Below, piece by piece: positions 22,406 through 33,650 of a stretch of 64,000 nucleotides of DNA. The stretch is taken from the NCBI RefSeq assembly GCF_963576615.1, contig NC_088711.1:23468182-23532181 (forward strand). The letters run 5' to 3'. The first letter of the stretch is position 1. Each line of letters opens with the position of its first letter. The stretch comes from Watersipora subatra. Lineage: Eukaryota; Bryozoa; Gymnolaemata; Cheilostomatida; Watersiporidae. The notes beneath the pieces were generated by a model. It was given only the letters and a program-made list of their open reading frames with translations. It searched no databases and was not told where the DNA came from. A program made the position numbers and the translations under genes.

Positions 22406-22796
22406 TTTAAAACTATAACTTGTATGTAGTAATTGGTGAAAAGCGCTGAACCAGTAACGGTGAGAATTCTCTATCGAATGAGAATCTTCGAGATCACAGA
22501 CAACCCGTTTTACGAGTGATAACATTTATTACGGCCTATATAAAAATTTCGCGCTCGTGATTGGCTAACGAAGCGACCTCATATTTATCGCTCGTGGTTT
22601 CGTTTCAGAAAACAAACTCGTTACGTCACGAAATTGGCACCCGCTGGAACGTGAGCTTTTTAAAAGAGGGCCTCATTCAAACGCATATATCTCTGGACAG
22701 GGTTGGTCTACAAAGACAAAAATGGCATCAAATTGTAGCTGATGTTTTAGCCTTTTATGCGTCCTAATTTCATTTTTGACGCAACTACATCTTTAA

Positions 22797-25194
22797 GGTT
22801 TTCGTTACATAGTACATTGTACTGAATGGGTTGCTGACAAGTCTCTCAGACTGCCATTAGTCAGGACATGTCTCGATGGTAACAACTTACAGCAGGGTAC
22901 ATAATAATGTTACATTTTATTGCAGATTTTAACAGCTGAATATGTATTCATTACTTTGTTAGTGTATGTAATGAATTACAACAATCCAAAACGTTTTTCT
23001 ACATGAATATCCTGTTTTATGTGGTTTTTTCATAGTATGGTAACATATTCAATTGTATTTAGTTACATGTATTTTATATAACAAATAATGTCATGCGTCA
23101 AGAGTAAATTGACATACGAGCTCAGTCTCAGAACGCATTAGACTCGTATGTCGAGGTATGACTGTAATGAAATCATAGTGATAGTCAATATTTATTAGTG
23201 AGAAGTCTATTTCATAATAGCACTGGTAAGGTACCAGTGCTACCTATCCTTACCAGGTAGGTAGCACTGGTAAGGTATGCACTGGAAAGCGTAAGATATC
23301 GAAACTATTTAAATAACAAGTGGCAATGAAAATTATGTAACACTTCGTTATTTACTTCAGCAGTGTATTTTATGATGTACTATCTACAAATATTTACACA
23401 ATGGAAGGTAAGCTCAGGGTAGATAACTCATGTTAGCTATCTAAACTATTACCCTCTACTTATTTGTTTAACAAAAACGCAAATCAAAAACCTAAAGAAA
23501 TTGTTTTACAGTTCTCCTATCACTTTGTTGTCAGATCTAAACTAATAAGCAACTCTAATGTATGTACGTATGTAAGTATATGCTGTTGAATAACCTTGTG
23601 ACCAAATTCACATAGTATTTAGTTACTCAGCTCTGTGTGTACCACTTATTAATAAATCTTTTGTAGTTTTCTAGTACAAAAAAGCAAATTTGAGCTGAAT
23701 TAAGTGAAAATGAGAATAATCAATACTTAAACTCATAAAGATTAATGATATTAGACCTCCACAACAAATAATTGCAACCTACGGAATCTCATATAGGTTG
23801 CCCTGTGGCAACACAGCAATATGTAGCCGATCTTACACAAACAGAACAAATGAGCAATGCAACTGTTTAGCAGATGTTTAGTTATGGATCTAGAAACTTT
23901 CAATTTTTTGTCTCAACTACATTTCTAAATCTGCAGCATATGTTTGCTAGACCATGACTTCGATTAAAAAAATAAGCCATTACAGATCGTAAAAGAAAGC
24001 AAGAACTAAACTTAAAAAATAGAAAAGAAAAAGTCTGATAATAAATTGTGCTCTAATCTTTTCTATGCTTGATATAACTTGTCAATTTTTACTGAATACA
24101 GGAGGAGCTTGGTCTGCTAAGAAATGTTTTTTATCAAAGAAATGTCTCTTAATGACAATTATCGCCCACTTTTCTCTGTATTTACAGTTTTTATGACTTC
24201 AAGTCATACAGCTTTAAATTTAACTAATCAAACTCTGCGACTTTCATTGCGGTAGCGCAAACTAGTCTTAGCCAATGCTGATGTTTGAAATGGTTGTTCC
24301 ATTCTAGTTTTGTCACAAAGGAATGATGCATGGCTGATTATCAAGTTTTTTTTTCGATTCAAAAGTAAAGTAACATGCTTCAACAGACTGAAGTAAAAAT
24401 AAAATTCGTGCAGCATGCATGCATGCTCTTGTACCTTCCCATTGAAGACTTCGTGTACTCGGTTCTCAACCACGATGAGTTATTTGAACCACTAATATAA
24501 ATGTATGTTTTAGGCTAAATATGCTGACCAAAAGTTTGATTTGAAATTTAATTAGGCTAACAAAGATCTCTTTGTTTTAATAACAAGTACGTTTGATACA
24601 GTAAAAATTGCCGTATGAGGTTTCACGTAAGAGCCATAAAATATACGCGCTCTTGTAATGGGAGGTACAAATCTTTTGTCGATAGCTCGTTTTTTAACTG
24701 TGATACGCGCGTCTAAAAATCAAGGTTGGTGGCGTTCCTCAAACTTGCTAGCGTAGTTTGGCGATGTAAAATATATCGGAGAAAACCTCACAAAGTTAAA
24801 ACTTTTATTTACGGCGGTGGGCTCTGTAACTATAGAACCGATGTAGGGCTAGGCCAAAGCACTTTTTGGAAAAATGTTGTGGCAAGGTCATGGACATGAG
24901 TGAAAACTGCCTACTACGGGCATTTTTTAAGGAGAATTCAAATACGGTATAGTAAGATAGTGCTTGGAAAATTTTTACAAAGGGTAGTTTTTTATATCTG
25001 AAAATTTGGGGAAGAAACTCCAAAGAACAATTGAGTTATTTTCTCATACAAAATCGAGCAATCCTATTGGAAAATGTTGATTTTAGCGATTCAAGTGCAC
25101 ATTTATAACAGGAATTTCCCGCAATGTCATGATACAGCTACGTTATGTATTCAGTTTTATTTTGTTATTATTTTTATTGTAAAAGTTTTTCTTC
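22797..25194. other. non-coding region with transposon scraps
   Basis: 23085-23165 looks like one end of a Tigger-like element: on the reverse strand, CAGTCATACCTCGACATACG, with an inner repeat GAGCTCGTATGTC. At 23222-23275 the motif GCACTGGTAAGG occurs three times, once in reverse. The remainder shows no gene or recognisable repeat. Confidence 0.45.
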
Positions 25195-25672
25195 ACAGTC
25201 ATGTGGTGGTAAGTGACTAGTTTTAGTCCGTGTTGAGTCCGGGTCTTAACAAAAGGTCAAAGGATCCAACCAGGCCTGCCAACCCAAGAGTGGGGCAATG
25301 TGTGAGATTTGGTTTTGGTGCAATTGATGTATCAATGATAGTATATATAAAATTATGGAAATTGGGGAAAAAATCTCACGCATCTCTCACGCATTTTCTT
25401 TTTTTTTTTTGGGGTGATTGCGTGAGTCTCACGCCCAATGCGTGAGAGTTGGCATGTATGGATCCAACAGCTTCCTCAATTCCACTAAGAGAGGACCCTC
25501 CTCAAAATGCGGGCTGTTCCTAAGATGGCTGTCTTCTGTATAGTCTCAAAAGACATGTTCACTTCTACATCGGCCAAGTATGCTATATGCCTCATTGATA
25601 TTGTTCCGAGTGCACCAATTACTATTGGTATCACTTCGGTCTTCACCTTCCACCGAAGGTGAAGACCGAAGT
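25195..25672 (-). mobile_element. 3' fragment of an R2/R4-type LINE, interrupted by a hAT MITE
   Basis: On the minus strand 25490-25650 reads KTEVIPIVIGALGTIS ... TAILGTARILRRVLS then stop. This is the C-terminal end of the same LINE type found at 57412-59225 (TTVIPVVIGALGAI ... ALLGTANILKQML). The 5' truncation ends in a perfect inverted repeat (25632-25672), and a (TTA)n tract follows. A 190-base MITE splits the 3' untranslated part. Confidence 0.75.
25271..25460. mobile_element. hAT-type MITE, 190 bp
   Basis: 8-bp target duplication GATCCAAC at 25263-25270 and 25461-25468. The ends are CAGGCCTGCCAAC and, on the reverse strand, CATACATGCCAAC. The body is rich in CTCACGC repeats. Confidence 0.82.
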
Positions 25673-25898
25673 GAAGACCCTTGTTATTATTATTATTACT
25701 TGGTGCTTTTGATTATACAATTTTTTCAACGTGTGCTAGCCATAAAGTGCTGCCGTCATCTCCTATCAAATAATCCAGGAAATATCAGAACAATTACCGG
25801 CAAAATATTAAAGAATTTTAAAAAAATGCCTAGAAATATGGCAATCTTCAGAAAAACAGCCAGAACAAAGTTTGGCCTTTATGGTGTTCCCTATAATT

Positions 25899-27384
25899 GA
25901 GTGTGCTTACATTCACAAGGCCTGTTACTCTAGATTTACTGATAAAAAGAAGTTGTTCAATGCACATAAAAGGGCAAAAGCTACTGTACAGGTGAGTGGT
26001 GTTTCTTCCCAACAAGGAATTGTTCATCAACCTCACTGGTTTATACACGTTTTTATGTTGGTTACTTTACTTGTTTTTCTACCTTACTCACTTAACCAGA
26101 CAAAACTGTAATTAGAACCTAAACAAACAAAGGGGTTTGGGTTAGCATGATCAGAAGGACAATGAAGATCACATTAGCATATTGATGAAACTATAACCCT
26201 GTTATATTTTTAAAGACATTAGACTTAGAAGGCCAGGTATCCTTAACATCTTTTTCTGACGCTGATCCTCCAATGAGGAAGAAACTATGCTCACATTCAG
26301 ATGTCAAGACTAGTTGCTTGACCAAACCTGTGCTGCCTGCAATATGTCATATGCAAAAAGAAGGATAGCTTCTTCTATAAGAAGGGACACGGTACTTGAA
26401 GAGACAAACTAATAAAGGCAGAAACAAAAGAAGCAGGTATCAAAGATTAATTAGCTTGTACTATGTAGCTTCTCAATGGGCCACTATTTATATTTAAGTA
26501 TCAAGAACGCAGAGAGAAAGAGAAGAACGGCTTGAGGGTTTTCAAAAGTTATACCAGTTGTACACATAAATAATGGAGATGTAAAGATACCAGCTAATTG
26601 GAAAGCCTTTTTTAGTTAGGCTGCAAACAAAGCAAACTTTCTGGCATTCCTGCATAAACATTGGAAAACTTGTTCATTTACCACTGAATTCTCTTTATTT
26701 TCTACAACACAGACAGAGTGTGTTGAGCATTTATATTCACCAAGCAGCCATCCATAACTGGTTGAAAGAAGAGAGCTCAAATCAGATCACGAAAAGGCTG
26801 ATACGCGGATGATTGCTTATGGTCTGCATGCCAGTCAACTTGGTAACTCTGTTCTAGTATCTAGCCCTGACACGGATGTGTATATCATGTGTATTGCTCA
26901 CAACCACAGATTTAGGGAGTGACTGATGTTTCTCACTGGTTGTAAAGATAGACAGAGAGTAATTGACATTGGCCAGATGTGTAGTCAACTAGGAAATTAC
27001 TTGTGTGAAGGGTTGATTGGGCTACATACATTCACAGGATGTGATGCGGTGAGTGTCTTCAGTGGCAAGGGTAAGAAAATACCCTATAGGTTGGCCAAAA
27101 CAATTGCAGCCACACTTGAAGCCTGTCATCCACTCGGTGAAACACTTCCCGTTCAAGACCAAACAATCCAACTTTGTGAGCAGATGACATGTGCACTGTG
27201 TGGAGAAGCTGATGCAACAGATATCAACAGCGTAAGATATCGGTCATTTAGCACAAAAGGATCAGACTCTGCCAAACTTCCACCATGCAAACAATCGCTC
27301 CTCCAACACACAAAAAGATCTAACTATGTCTCATATGTATGGAAATCCACCCATCTACCCAAAATGAATGTCCCGAAAGCCTAG
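25899..27384 (+). pseudogene. decayed copy of a transposon-associated family with FTGCDAVS / GKGKK motif (copy 1)
   Basis: A first exon (about 25899-25991) encodes CAYIHKACYSRFTDKKK and ends at a GTGAGT donor. The second starts at 26216 and continues TLDLEGQVSLTSFSDAD. Further on come EKADTRMIAYGLHASQL, LVSSPDTDVYIM, then GLHTFTGCDAVSVFSGKGKK, and near the end LPPCKQSLLQHTKRSNY. I recognise this set from uncharacterised, multi-copy invertebrate proteins. The spaced acidic residues (EKADTR, SPDTD, TGCDAV) resemble a PIN/FEN-like nuclease fold (inference). Stops after HMQKEG and at 26920-26922 interrupt it, so it is not functional as a whole. 26926-27384 remains open for 152 codons. Confidence 0.65.
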
Positions 27385-27879
27385 TTCTCTTTCAGCCGCT
27401 GATAGCTGTTTTGGGCCAAAAAACAAAAGATTTTTTATGCTGTACTTGCCAGTTTTGGCCACAACTGGCTAAAAATTGTTTTATACCATCATCAGACAGT
27501 TATCAATTATATTTATTAATTAGAACAGAGAAAATAGGTTCTAAAATTAATTTAGAAGTTTCAAAAAATCGAAATTTTTGCAAAAATGGACAAAAATGCA
27601 CTTGAGGGTCATGTTTGGGGGCCATTTAAAGGTGCATGTGAAGATTTTAGCCATAGTATTTCTGAATTTTCCAACAGTTCAGGTCTTAAAGATACTAGAC
27701 ACAAATTTTCATATATGTCCAAGACCTTGCCACAAAAAATTGATTTTTGAGCACGTTTAGCCTATTGGCCGAATGTTAGCCTAGCACCTAATGTTAATAA
27801 TGTTAGTGCATGTGGGATAAATGATAAATGGACTGATGGGGGGAAGGGGCGTTTGTGGGGGGGGGCTGATAAAGGCAAA

Positions 27880-28490
27880 TGGAATTCAACATCACCAAAC
27901 GTGAGACAACTTATTTTGTGAGGTTCCAGGAAAGCCCATTTTTTGACAAATACCTAAAGAAAGGCTAACAGCTAACATTTGTCACTCACTTTAAATACTT
28001 TGATTATCATTGACAACAAACTCAGTTTTAACCTCCACATAGAAAGGTGTATAACTAAGTCGTCATCTACCATGTACATGCTGATGAGGTCCCTAAAAAG
28101 TTGCTCATCTAAAAAAACCTTTCTTTTAGAACCATCTGCCGCCCAGTCCTTGAATACACCTCAACTGTCTGGTTCCCATTTTAATCAAAATCAAAGCACA
28201 TTGACTCTCTCGAATCAGTGAATAGTAAAGCTTTTAGGTGGGTGTTTGACCTGAACAAAAGCGCTATGGTTTCTGATCTCATGTCTGAGAGGTCATGGGC
28301 CAATCATGCAGAGCATCGAAGAACTTCTGACCAAAACTTCAAACATAAAATCATTACTGAAGGAATGGCAATCCCTTTAGATTTTTACTCTATTGCTCAC
28401 TTACACTATGCACTCCAAAAAAGTACCAAAGGTACCATTGACACAAACATAAAAAATGTTCTTTTTTGTGAGGACCCTTAACAATTAACT
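27880..28490 (+). mobile_element. CR1-like LINE reverse transcriptase C-terminal fragment
   Basis: Frames 27979-28221 and 28218-28481 together give IDNKLSFNLHIERCITKSSS, then LRTICRPVLEYTSTVW in a shifted frame near 28125-28180, then SVNSKAFRWVFDL and RSWANHAEHRR. This is the end of a CR1/Jockey-type reverse transcriptase ('DSKLSW..H', 'RPVLEY', 'R.A.RFV', 'W..L..RR'). Frameshifts and stops make it dead. The 3' tail runs to about 28675. Confidence 0.72.
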
Positions 28491-28675
28491 CACATTTTCC
28501 CTACCCTCTCATTTAATCTCTTCCCAATACTTTTTACTCCCAACCTGTTGTTAAATTCAAAAGCTCAAAATATAAAATGAACTAACAGTAATCTTCACAT
28601 GTTCTAAGTAAAGATATTGCTCTAATGCCCCCTATTTGGGGGTAAACGTGATTAACTAAATTGACTTGACTGCGA

Positions 28676-30596
28676 CTTGTAATGTTTTGTATCGTCGACT
28701 AGTTCCACGCTTTAGGCTATACAATCACGGCTCACAATATACATTCGTCGTAACGATCGACAGTTGGTCGTTTACACTCGTGGTACATATATGTATTCGC
28801 ATAATTTGTCATCCAAAACATTTTTTTCAACTACCTAGGTAGGTCAATTTTTTGCAAGACGTTAGGTAATTACTATTACAGCAATGTATCCGTTAGTTTT
28901 TTTATTAGCTTAATATGACACATTTATGTATCATTCAGTTAGACAACTTGAATTTGTGAACCAACTTTCTTATTTAAGAGGTATAGAGGGTTTATCAGTT
29001 ACTATTGTGTTGCCATTTAACATTTACATGTTTATTTATGTGTGTGCTTCGTGTAATTTTATTATCTATGTAAAATTGGTGGATTGACCCACGTTATTAC
29101 TCATGCATTTTTCTATGGTTATCATCTATGTTGCAATTTCATCAATAGTTAAAGTGCTTACAATTACTGTCTGTGTTTAGCTTTGTTGTAAAAAAGTATT
29201 AGCAAAAGTAGACAGCATATTGGAAAAACATCTAAACACTGGAGACATACACAATATTACAGTGAACATTACACCTAATACATTAGAGAACCAGCAATAA
29301 AAACAGTCATCATATACTCATTTACAAGCAGCTTAGAAACCTTCTGTGGATGTAGCTCATGAGAAAAGAGGCATCAATTGACATGCTAAAAACCATTAAA
29401 AGATATCAGACCTGTACCAGACACGACCAAGACAATTGGAGTTAGTCATAATTTCCAATCATTAAACTCCCATGACGTACTTACATGTAAGAAAAGTTCA
29501 CTTAATTGCTAAACCACTGCAACATGAAGAACAGAACCTGAGCGCCTAAACACCTTCTCACAGGCTAACCGAGACATATATAAAAGATAATAGCTTCAAC
29601 GACTATTGTCTATCAATCTATCTCTTTCTCAAGGACCTGCTGAGGCACGCTCCTCTGCCTCTGGAGCCTCTCTTTATCTTCCCTCTGCCTCTAGAGGCTC
29701 TATTTTTTCTACCTATGGAATTATCTTCTCCATCATCAGCTGATTCTCTTATACCTCAATATTTCAATTAACGAGTCTATATATAATGACTTTTATGACT
29801 CTTGATTAACTGTTGAAACCCGCAGCATTATGAACTGAGCAACCAAACATGAAAGGTGTAACTTTTATTGGCTATTATAACCTTTTGTCATTAATATTAT
29901 TGTTTAGAATTTTGTTAGTTGTGTATTTTAATTGTTGGTCTTGTACAATAAAGAAGTACCTTTTACTAATATATATCAGTATTGCTTACAATAGCCTAAC
30001 TCCTTGACTCGTACCTGAACCAGTAATAACCGATTAGTTTCCACACGACAAAGCCAAAGTACACAAACTGAACACGGTCGCAAGAGAATGAAATGATAAA
30101 GCAAATTCAACGCTGATGTTGTGTGTGTATTCGGATTCGTTGTGCATAACACAATTTATCCATGTCCACTCATGACAGCATCATCCAGCCCTTATATAGG
30201 ATGTTGTCATGATCTAGAAAGCATTCTTCCTGCTTATATTGCCATGCACTTGCAGATCTCATCACATGCTCATATCTTTTATTAGTAGTATTACAAGCAG
30301 CTTTGTGCCAGTGAAATTAAGGATACCTTTTAAACCAATACACTGTGTTAGAATGCTGGCAAACTAGTATTGTGCCAGCATTGCTCTACACCTCTGTCCA
30401 CCAACTTGTTTTCCTTCACTCTAGCAATCCGCTTCGATTGTAGCTCGCTGCCCCAGCCAACTAATGCTCCATCATCATCAGGTAGTTTTGGACCATTTAG
30501 TATTTGCACCTCCAAGAGGCATTAGTTGCACCATATTGCTTGACAAATTGCCATTAGTTGTTTCTTCTCGATTTGTGACAAACATGCCGTAAAACC
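28676..30596. other. non-coding, nothing recognised
   Basis: No open frame with family resemblance. A CTCTGCCTCTGGAGCCTC-like direct repeat occurs near 29650-29700. There is an AATAAA at about 29948, with no gene assigned to it. Confidence 0.35.
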
Positions 30597-31534
30597 TCTA
30601 ATTGAATGTCACCTTTATTTGACTGTCACCTCTATTTGACCACCGCTTTAGGAGAAGGGTTGAAGAATAGAGCACTACCCTTCAATTGAATGCCACCTCC
30701 ATTTGACCGCCACATTGACATTCTTTGATCTTTATGAACTCATAATAGCTAGGGATCGGTGAAAGTGTTCACAAAATCACACTAATAATGACTCAGCTAC
30801 ATCAATAACAATTAATTCTTTTGTTTCTGTTTGTATTAAAGTTTGTTTTCCAACTTCCAAGCTTTTGCTTTTTCATTAAAAATTGGATAATTGGATAGCA
30901 ACACTATAGAAATAATTAATAAATGTATCAGGCTAATAGCAGTTCTTTGTTCAACTTGATCAACGCAGTCTTGATACTTTGACGTATGTGAAATATGGTT
31001 CACATTTACGATGGTATACGAATGACTATTTTTAGGCTAAAAGTTGTGCTTAGCGTGAATCAGGTTTAAAGTTTATCAATATTTGTGCAAAGTGCAACAC
31101 ATAAAAGTTTTGCTGTTTAAAAAATTGTTTGAACATTAATATTGACTAGTTCAGCAGTGCATAAGAGGAGTTGAGGTCAGAAGACATTGTGGAAAGTATT
31201 GAACAGCCAGAAGTCGTTTGTATCATTGAATGCAACAATCAAAACCCAACGGTACGAGCAAATGATGAAAATATTATAAGTATTATAAGTATGGATCATT
31301 TATATCACTTGTTCTTGAATCAGTTTTTGTAAAATTCAATAGATTATCAAATTATCAATATATAACTTATAAATTTGCAGATTTATAGCGCATTACTTGA
31401 TAGCTTCCTTGCGTTTATCTTAACTCAGCTTACAATGGATCAACACTCATAACTCGTCTTCTATTGGACATCAAAAGCCAGTTTTGGCTGCAGACTGAAG
31501 CAAACATATTATGCAACATTTTTAAATCTATATA

Positions 31535-32292
31535 CAGTGAAACATGGACAACTCGCTCACGGATAGCTCGAACACATGGTTAATTCGAACGGTTTCTTTG
31601 GTCCGTTCCCACGTAATGATAAATTGCTATAGATAACTCGAACTCAACACTGTTAACTCGAACTGTTTTTCCCAACGGCTACCGAAACGGTTTTTATCGC
31701 TTTAGAAAATCACTTTATTCCAAGCCATAGAGGTAAACCTCAACTTTTCGTAATTCATAAGCGTCGTTATTACCACCATCGGCAAAATATTTTTGTCAAT
31801 GACTTTTCTAAAGGTTTGGTGAAATTTGATTTATACCAAACATCTGCTTAACGATCGCCCTTTGGAAGCAAGGTAAAGAGAGGTAATCTTTGCATAAAAT
31901 TCAATAAAAATCGGCAAAATTGATCGTGGGTAAAACGCTCAAAAGAAAAAGATGTCTTTTCTTTTGAGCATTTCAACAACGATCAAGTTTTGCCAATGTC
32001 AATCTAAAAAACGTCCTGGCAATAGCATCACCTCAAACAACAAACCAATCTCAAGTGATAGAAAAATCTCTATACTTTTTGAAAAAACGTTTTAAACTTT
32101 ACATTAGAAGCATTTAATTTGAAACAAGCCATTTGTGCTTTTGATTTATATTATAGTTTGTATATGTACATGTATCTACTAATAAATAAGTAAATACATG
32201 GACTTGTGACAGTGCTCTGATAACTTGAACGCTCTGATAATTCGAACACTTTCGCTCGGTGCCGTGAAATTCGAGTTATCCATGTTTGACTG
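31535..32292. mobile_element. pogo/Tigger-like non-autonomous element nested in copy C
   Basis: The left end CAGTGAAACATGGACAACTC and the right end (reverse) CAGTCAAACATGGATAACTC are inverted, with TA on both sides (31533-31534, 32293-32294). Near each end, 'GATAACTCGAAC' motifs repeat. A central hairpin lies at about 31913-32000 (CTCAAAAGAAAA / TTTTCTTTTGAG). Confidence 0.85.
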
Positions 32293-32515
32293 TATATTTA
32301 TATATACTCATGCTACAGGCAGTACTGTTTTGGCTATTGAAGCCTCATAAGTGCAGCTCAGAGCTTAGGCAAGGGACACAAATCTCATGACCAATGAGAG
32401 TTGACTTTCTGCCATGAAACAACTAAGTCGCCGCACAGACTTTAAGAAAGTCAATGTGCTGACACTATAGAGTGCTCAAATCACAAAAGTGATGAGCTTT
32501 GCACAAAGGCTATAT

Positions 32516-32520
<5 letters not shown>

Positions 32521-32598
<78 letters not shown>
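32521..32598. repeat. (TA)n microsatellite
   Basis: An almost pure TA run of about 78 bases directly upstream of the SINE. Reading frames here are artefacts of the repeat. Confidence 0.95.
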
Positions 32599-32603
<5 letters not shown>

Positions 32604-32604
<1 letters not shown>

Positions 32605-32925
32605 CGAGACAGATGGTGCAGTTGGTAAGGTATTGGGACAGTGATCATTTGGTCCTAGGTTCAAACCCCAACAACTGCACCCTTCTGGCAGGTCCTTAGA
32701 CAAGACCCTTGCCTGTATATTGTCTACAACCTCTATGATGAGTGCGATAATCAAAGCCGTGCCGGCTTGAACGTGCTCGGTCAAACAAGGTCTGCCGCCT
32801 GTAGCCGAACCAGGACAAGGCAGTAAAACTGGTTACTGGTTCAAAAACAGTTGCGTGCTCAAACTCCCAGGTCTCTGATAGGAGACCCAAGTTAGAGCAG
32901 AAATTATCACCCATATGGTTAACCG
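32604..32925 (+). mobile_element. tRNA-headed SINE whose tail matches the R2/R4-type LINE 3' end
   Basis: A-box-like TGGTGCAGTTGG at 32614-32625 and B-box-like GGTTCAAACC at 32658-32667 form an internal RNA polymerase III promoter. The body follows, and the last 70 bases (32856-32925) match the LINE 3' end at 59145-59215. Shared segments are TGCTCAAACTCCCAG, then TTAGAGCAGAAATTA, then GGTTAACCG. SINEs commonly borrow a LINE tail to be reverse-transcribed. Confidence 0.82.
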
Positions 32926-32933
32926 AAAAAATT

Positions 32934-32983
32934 GATCTCAAAACCTCCCGTTCGCCAGGCAAAGGGAGGTTTTGAGATCACCT
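32934..32983. repeat. hairpin after the SINE
   Basis: GATCTCAAAACCTCCC and its inverted copy GGGAGGTTTTGAGATC flank an 18-base loop. It may belong to the SINE family's end or be a separate insertion. Confidence 0.7.
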
Positions 32984-33650
32984 TACAAATTTAGGTATGG
33001 CGAGATAGATGGATTCATTGGTGATATACGTCGTTATGTAGATTAAAATACGCTATTGCTCTGTTATGGCCCAACGTCATTCAATGTAGTAGTCAGAGCG
33101 TGCTTAACTTGGCCATTGGCAATGTGCCAGGTAAGCGGCATTGTTTATAACACAGTTGGTAGGTGTGGTATTGCTATCACTGTTTATAAGCTGAATTTTA
33201 ATACCTGTGCAACACTGCGCATTTCGCTAGTATAGTTATAACATCAAAATATGCCTTTAAATTTAAAGTGAAATGAAAAAATTTAAGTTCCAACAAGTTT
33301 TAAAACAGGGCACAGGCTATATTATCAGAGCAAGTTAATAGCAAACAATAGGTATAAGCTGGTAAAGATATTTCCTTAGTTCCTAAGGCATACTTATTTA
33401 GATATCTTTGAGAAGTTTGAGGTAAGTTAGCAGATTTATTCCAAGCGAAAGGGTTAATATTGTCGGAAAGAACGTGCGAAATAAAGGCGACATTCGCTTC
33501 GCCAATAAAAGGGTTAAATTTAGCTTCCTAACATCTGACGAGTTATTTGAAAAATACAATGCCAGCCACTATTTGAGCCATTCAACCGCCGCTATAGGAA
33601 AAGAGCTAAAAAATAGAATGCTATGCTATTTAAATAGAGGTTTTACGGTA

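Larger units (their letters stand above)
17853..22792. mobile_element. 4.9-kb TTAA-bounded element (Kolobok-like) carrying THAP and P2X7-ballast-domain genes
   Basis: Both ends begin AGATGTAGTTGCGTCAAAA (19 identical bases, inverted) and abut TTAA (17849-17852 and 22793-22796). TTAA duplication plus a THAP-domain gene is what is described for the Kolobok superfamily; piggyBac shares TTAA but not THAP. The element carries two spliced genes in tail-to-tail orientation (THAP + strand, 19244-21064; ballast domain - strand, 21274-22405), and a 340-base tandem duplication in the left flank. No DDE transposase core is recognisable, so it is either an internally deleted derivative or a two-gene element whose transposase function I cannot see. 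Confidence 0.8.
30597..33648. mobile_element. 'CCGTAAAACC' family, copy C, broken by several insertions
   Basis: The left end CCGTAAAACCTCTAATTGAA and right end (reverse) CCGTAAAACCTCTATTTAAA are inverted. Internal landmarks align with copy D: GAGTTGAGGTCAGAAGA (31168 and 60031), TTAACT/CA...CTTACAA (31420 and 60308), and GGCGACATTCGCTTCGCC (33487 and 60693). Compared with D, the stretch from about 31520 to 33240 is extra and consists of a pogo-like element, a (TA)n tract and a SINE. Confidence 0.75.

Noticed and set aside
32476..32784. Open frames through the (TA)n tract
   Set aside because: Tyr-Ile repeats are microsatellite artefacts; the remaining part is the SINE read antisense.
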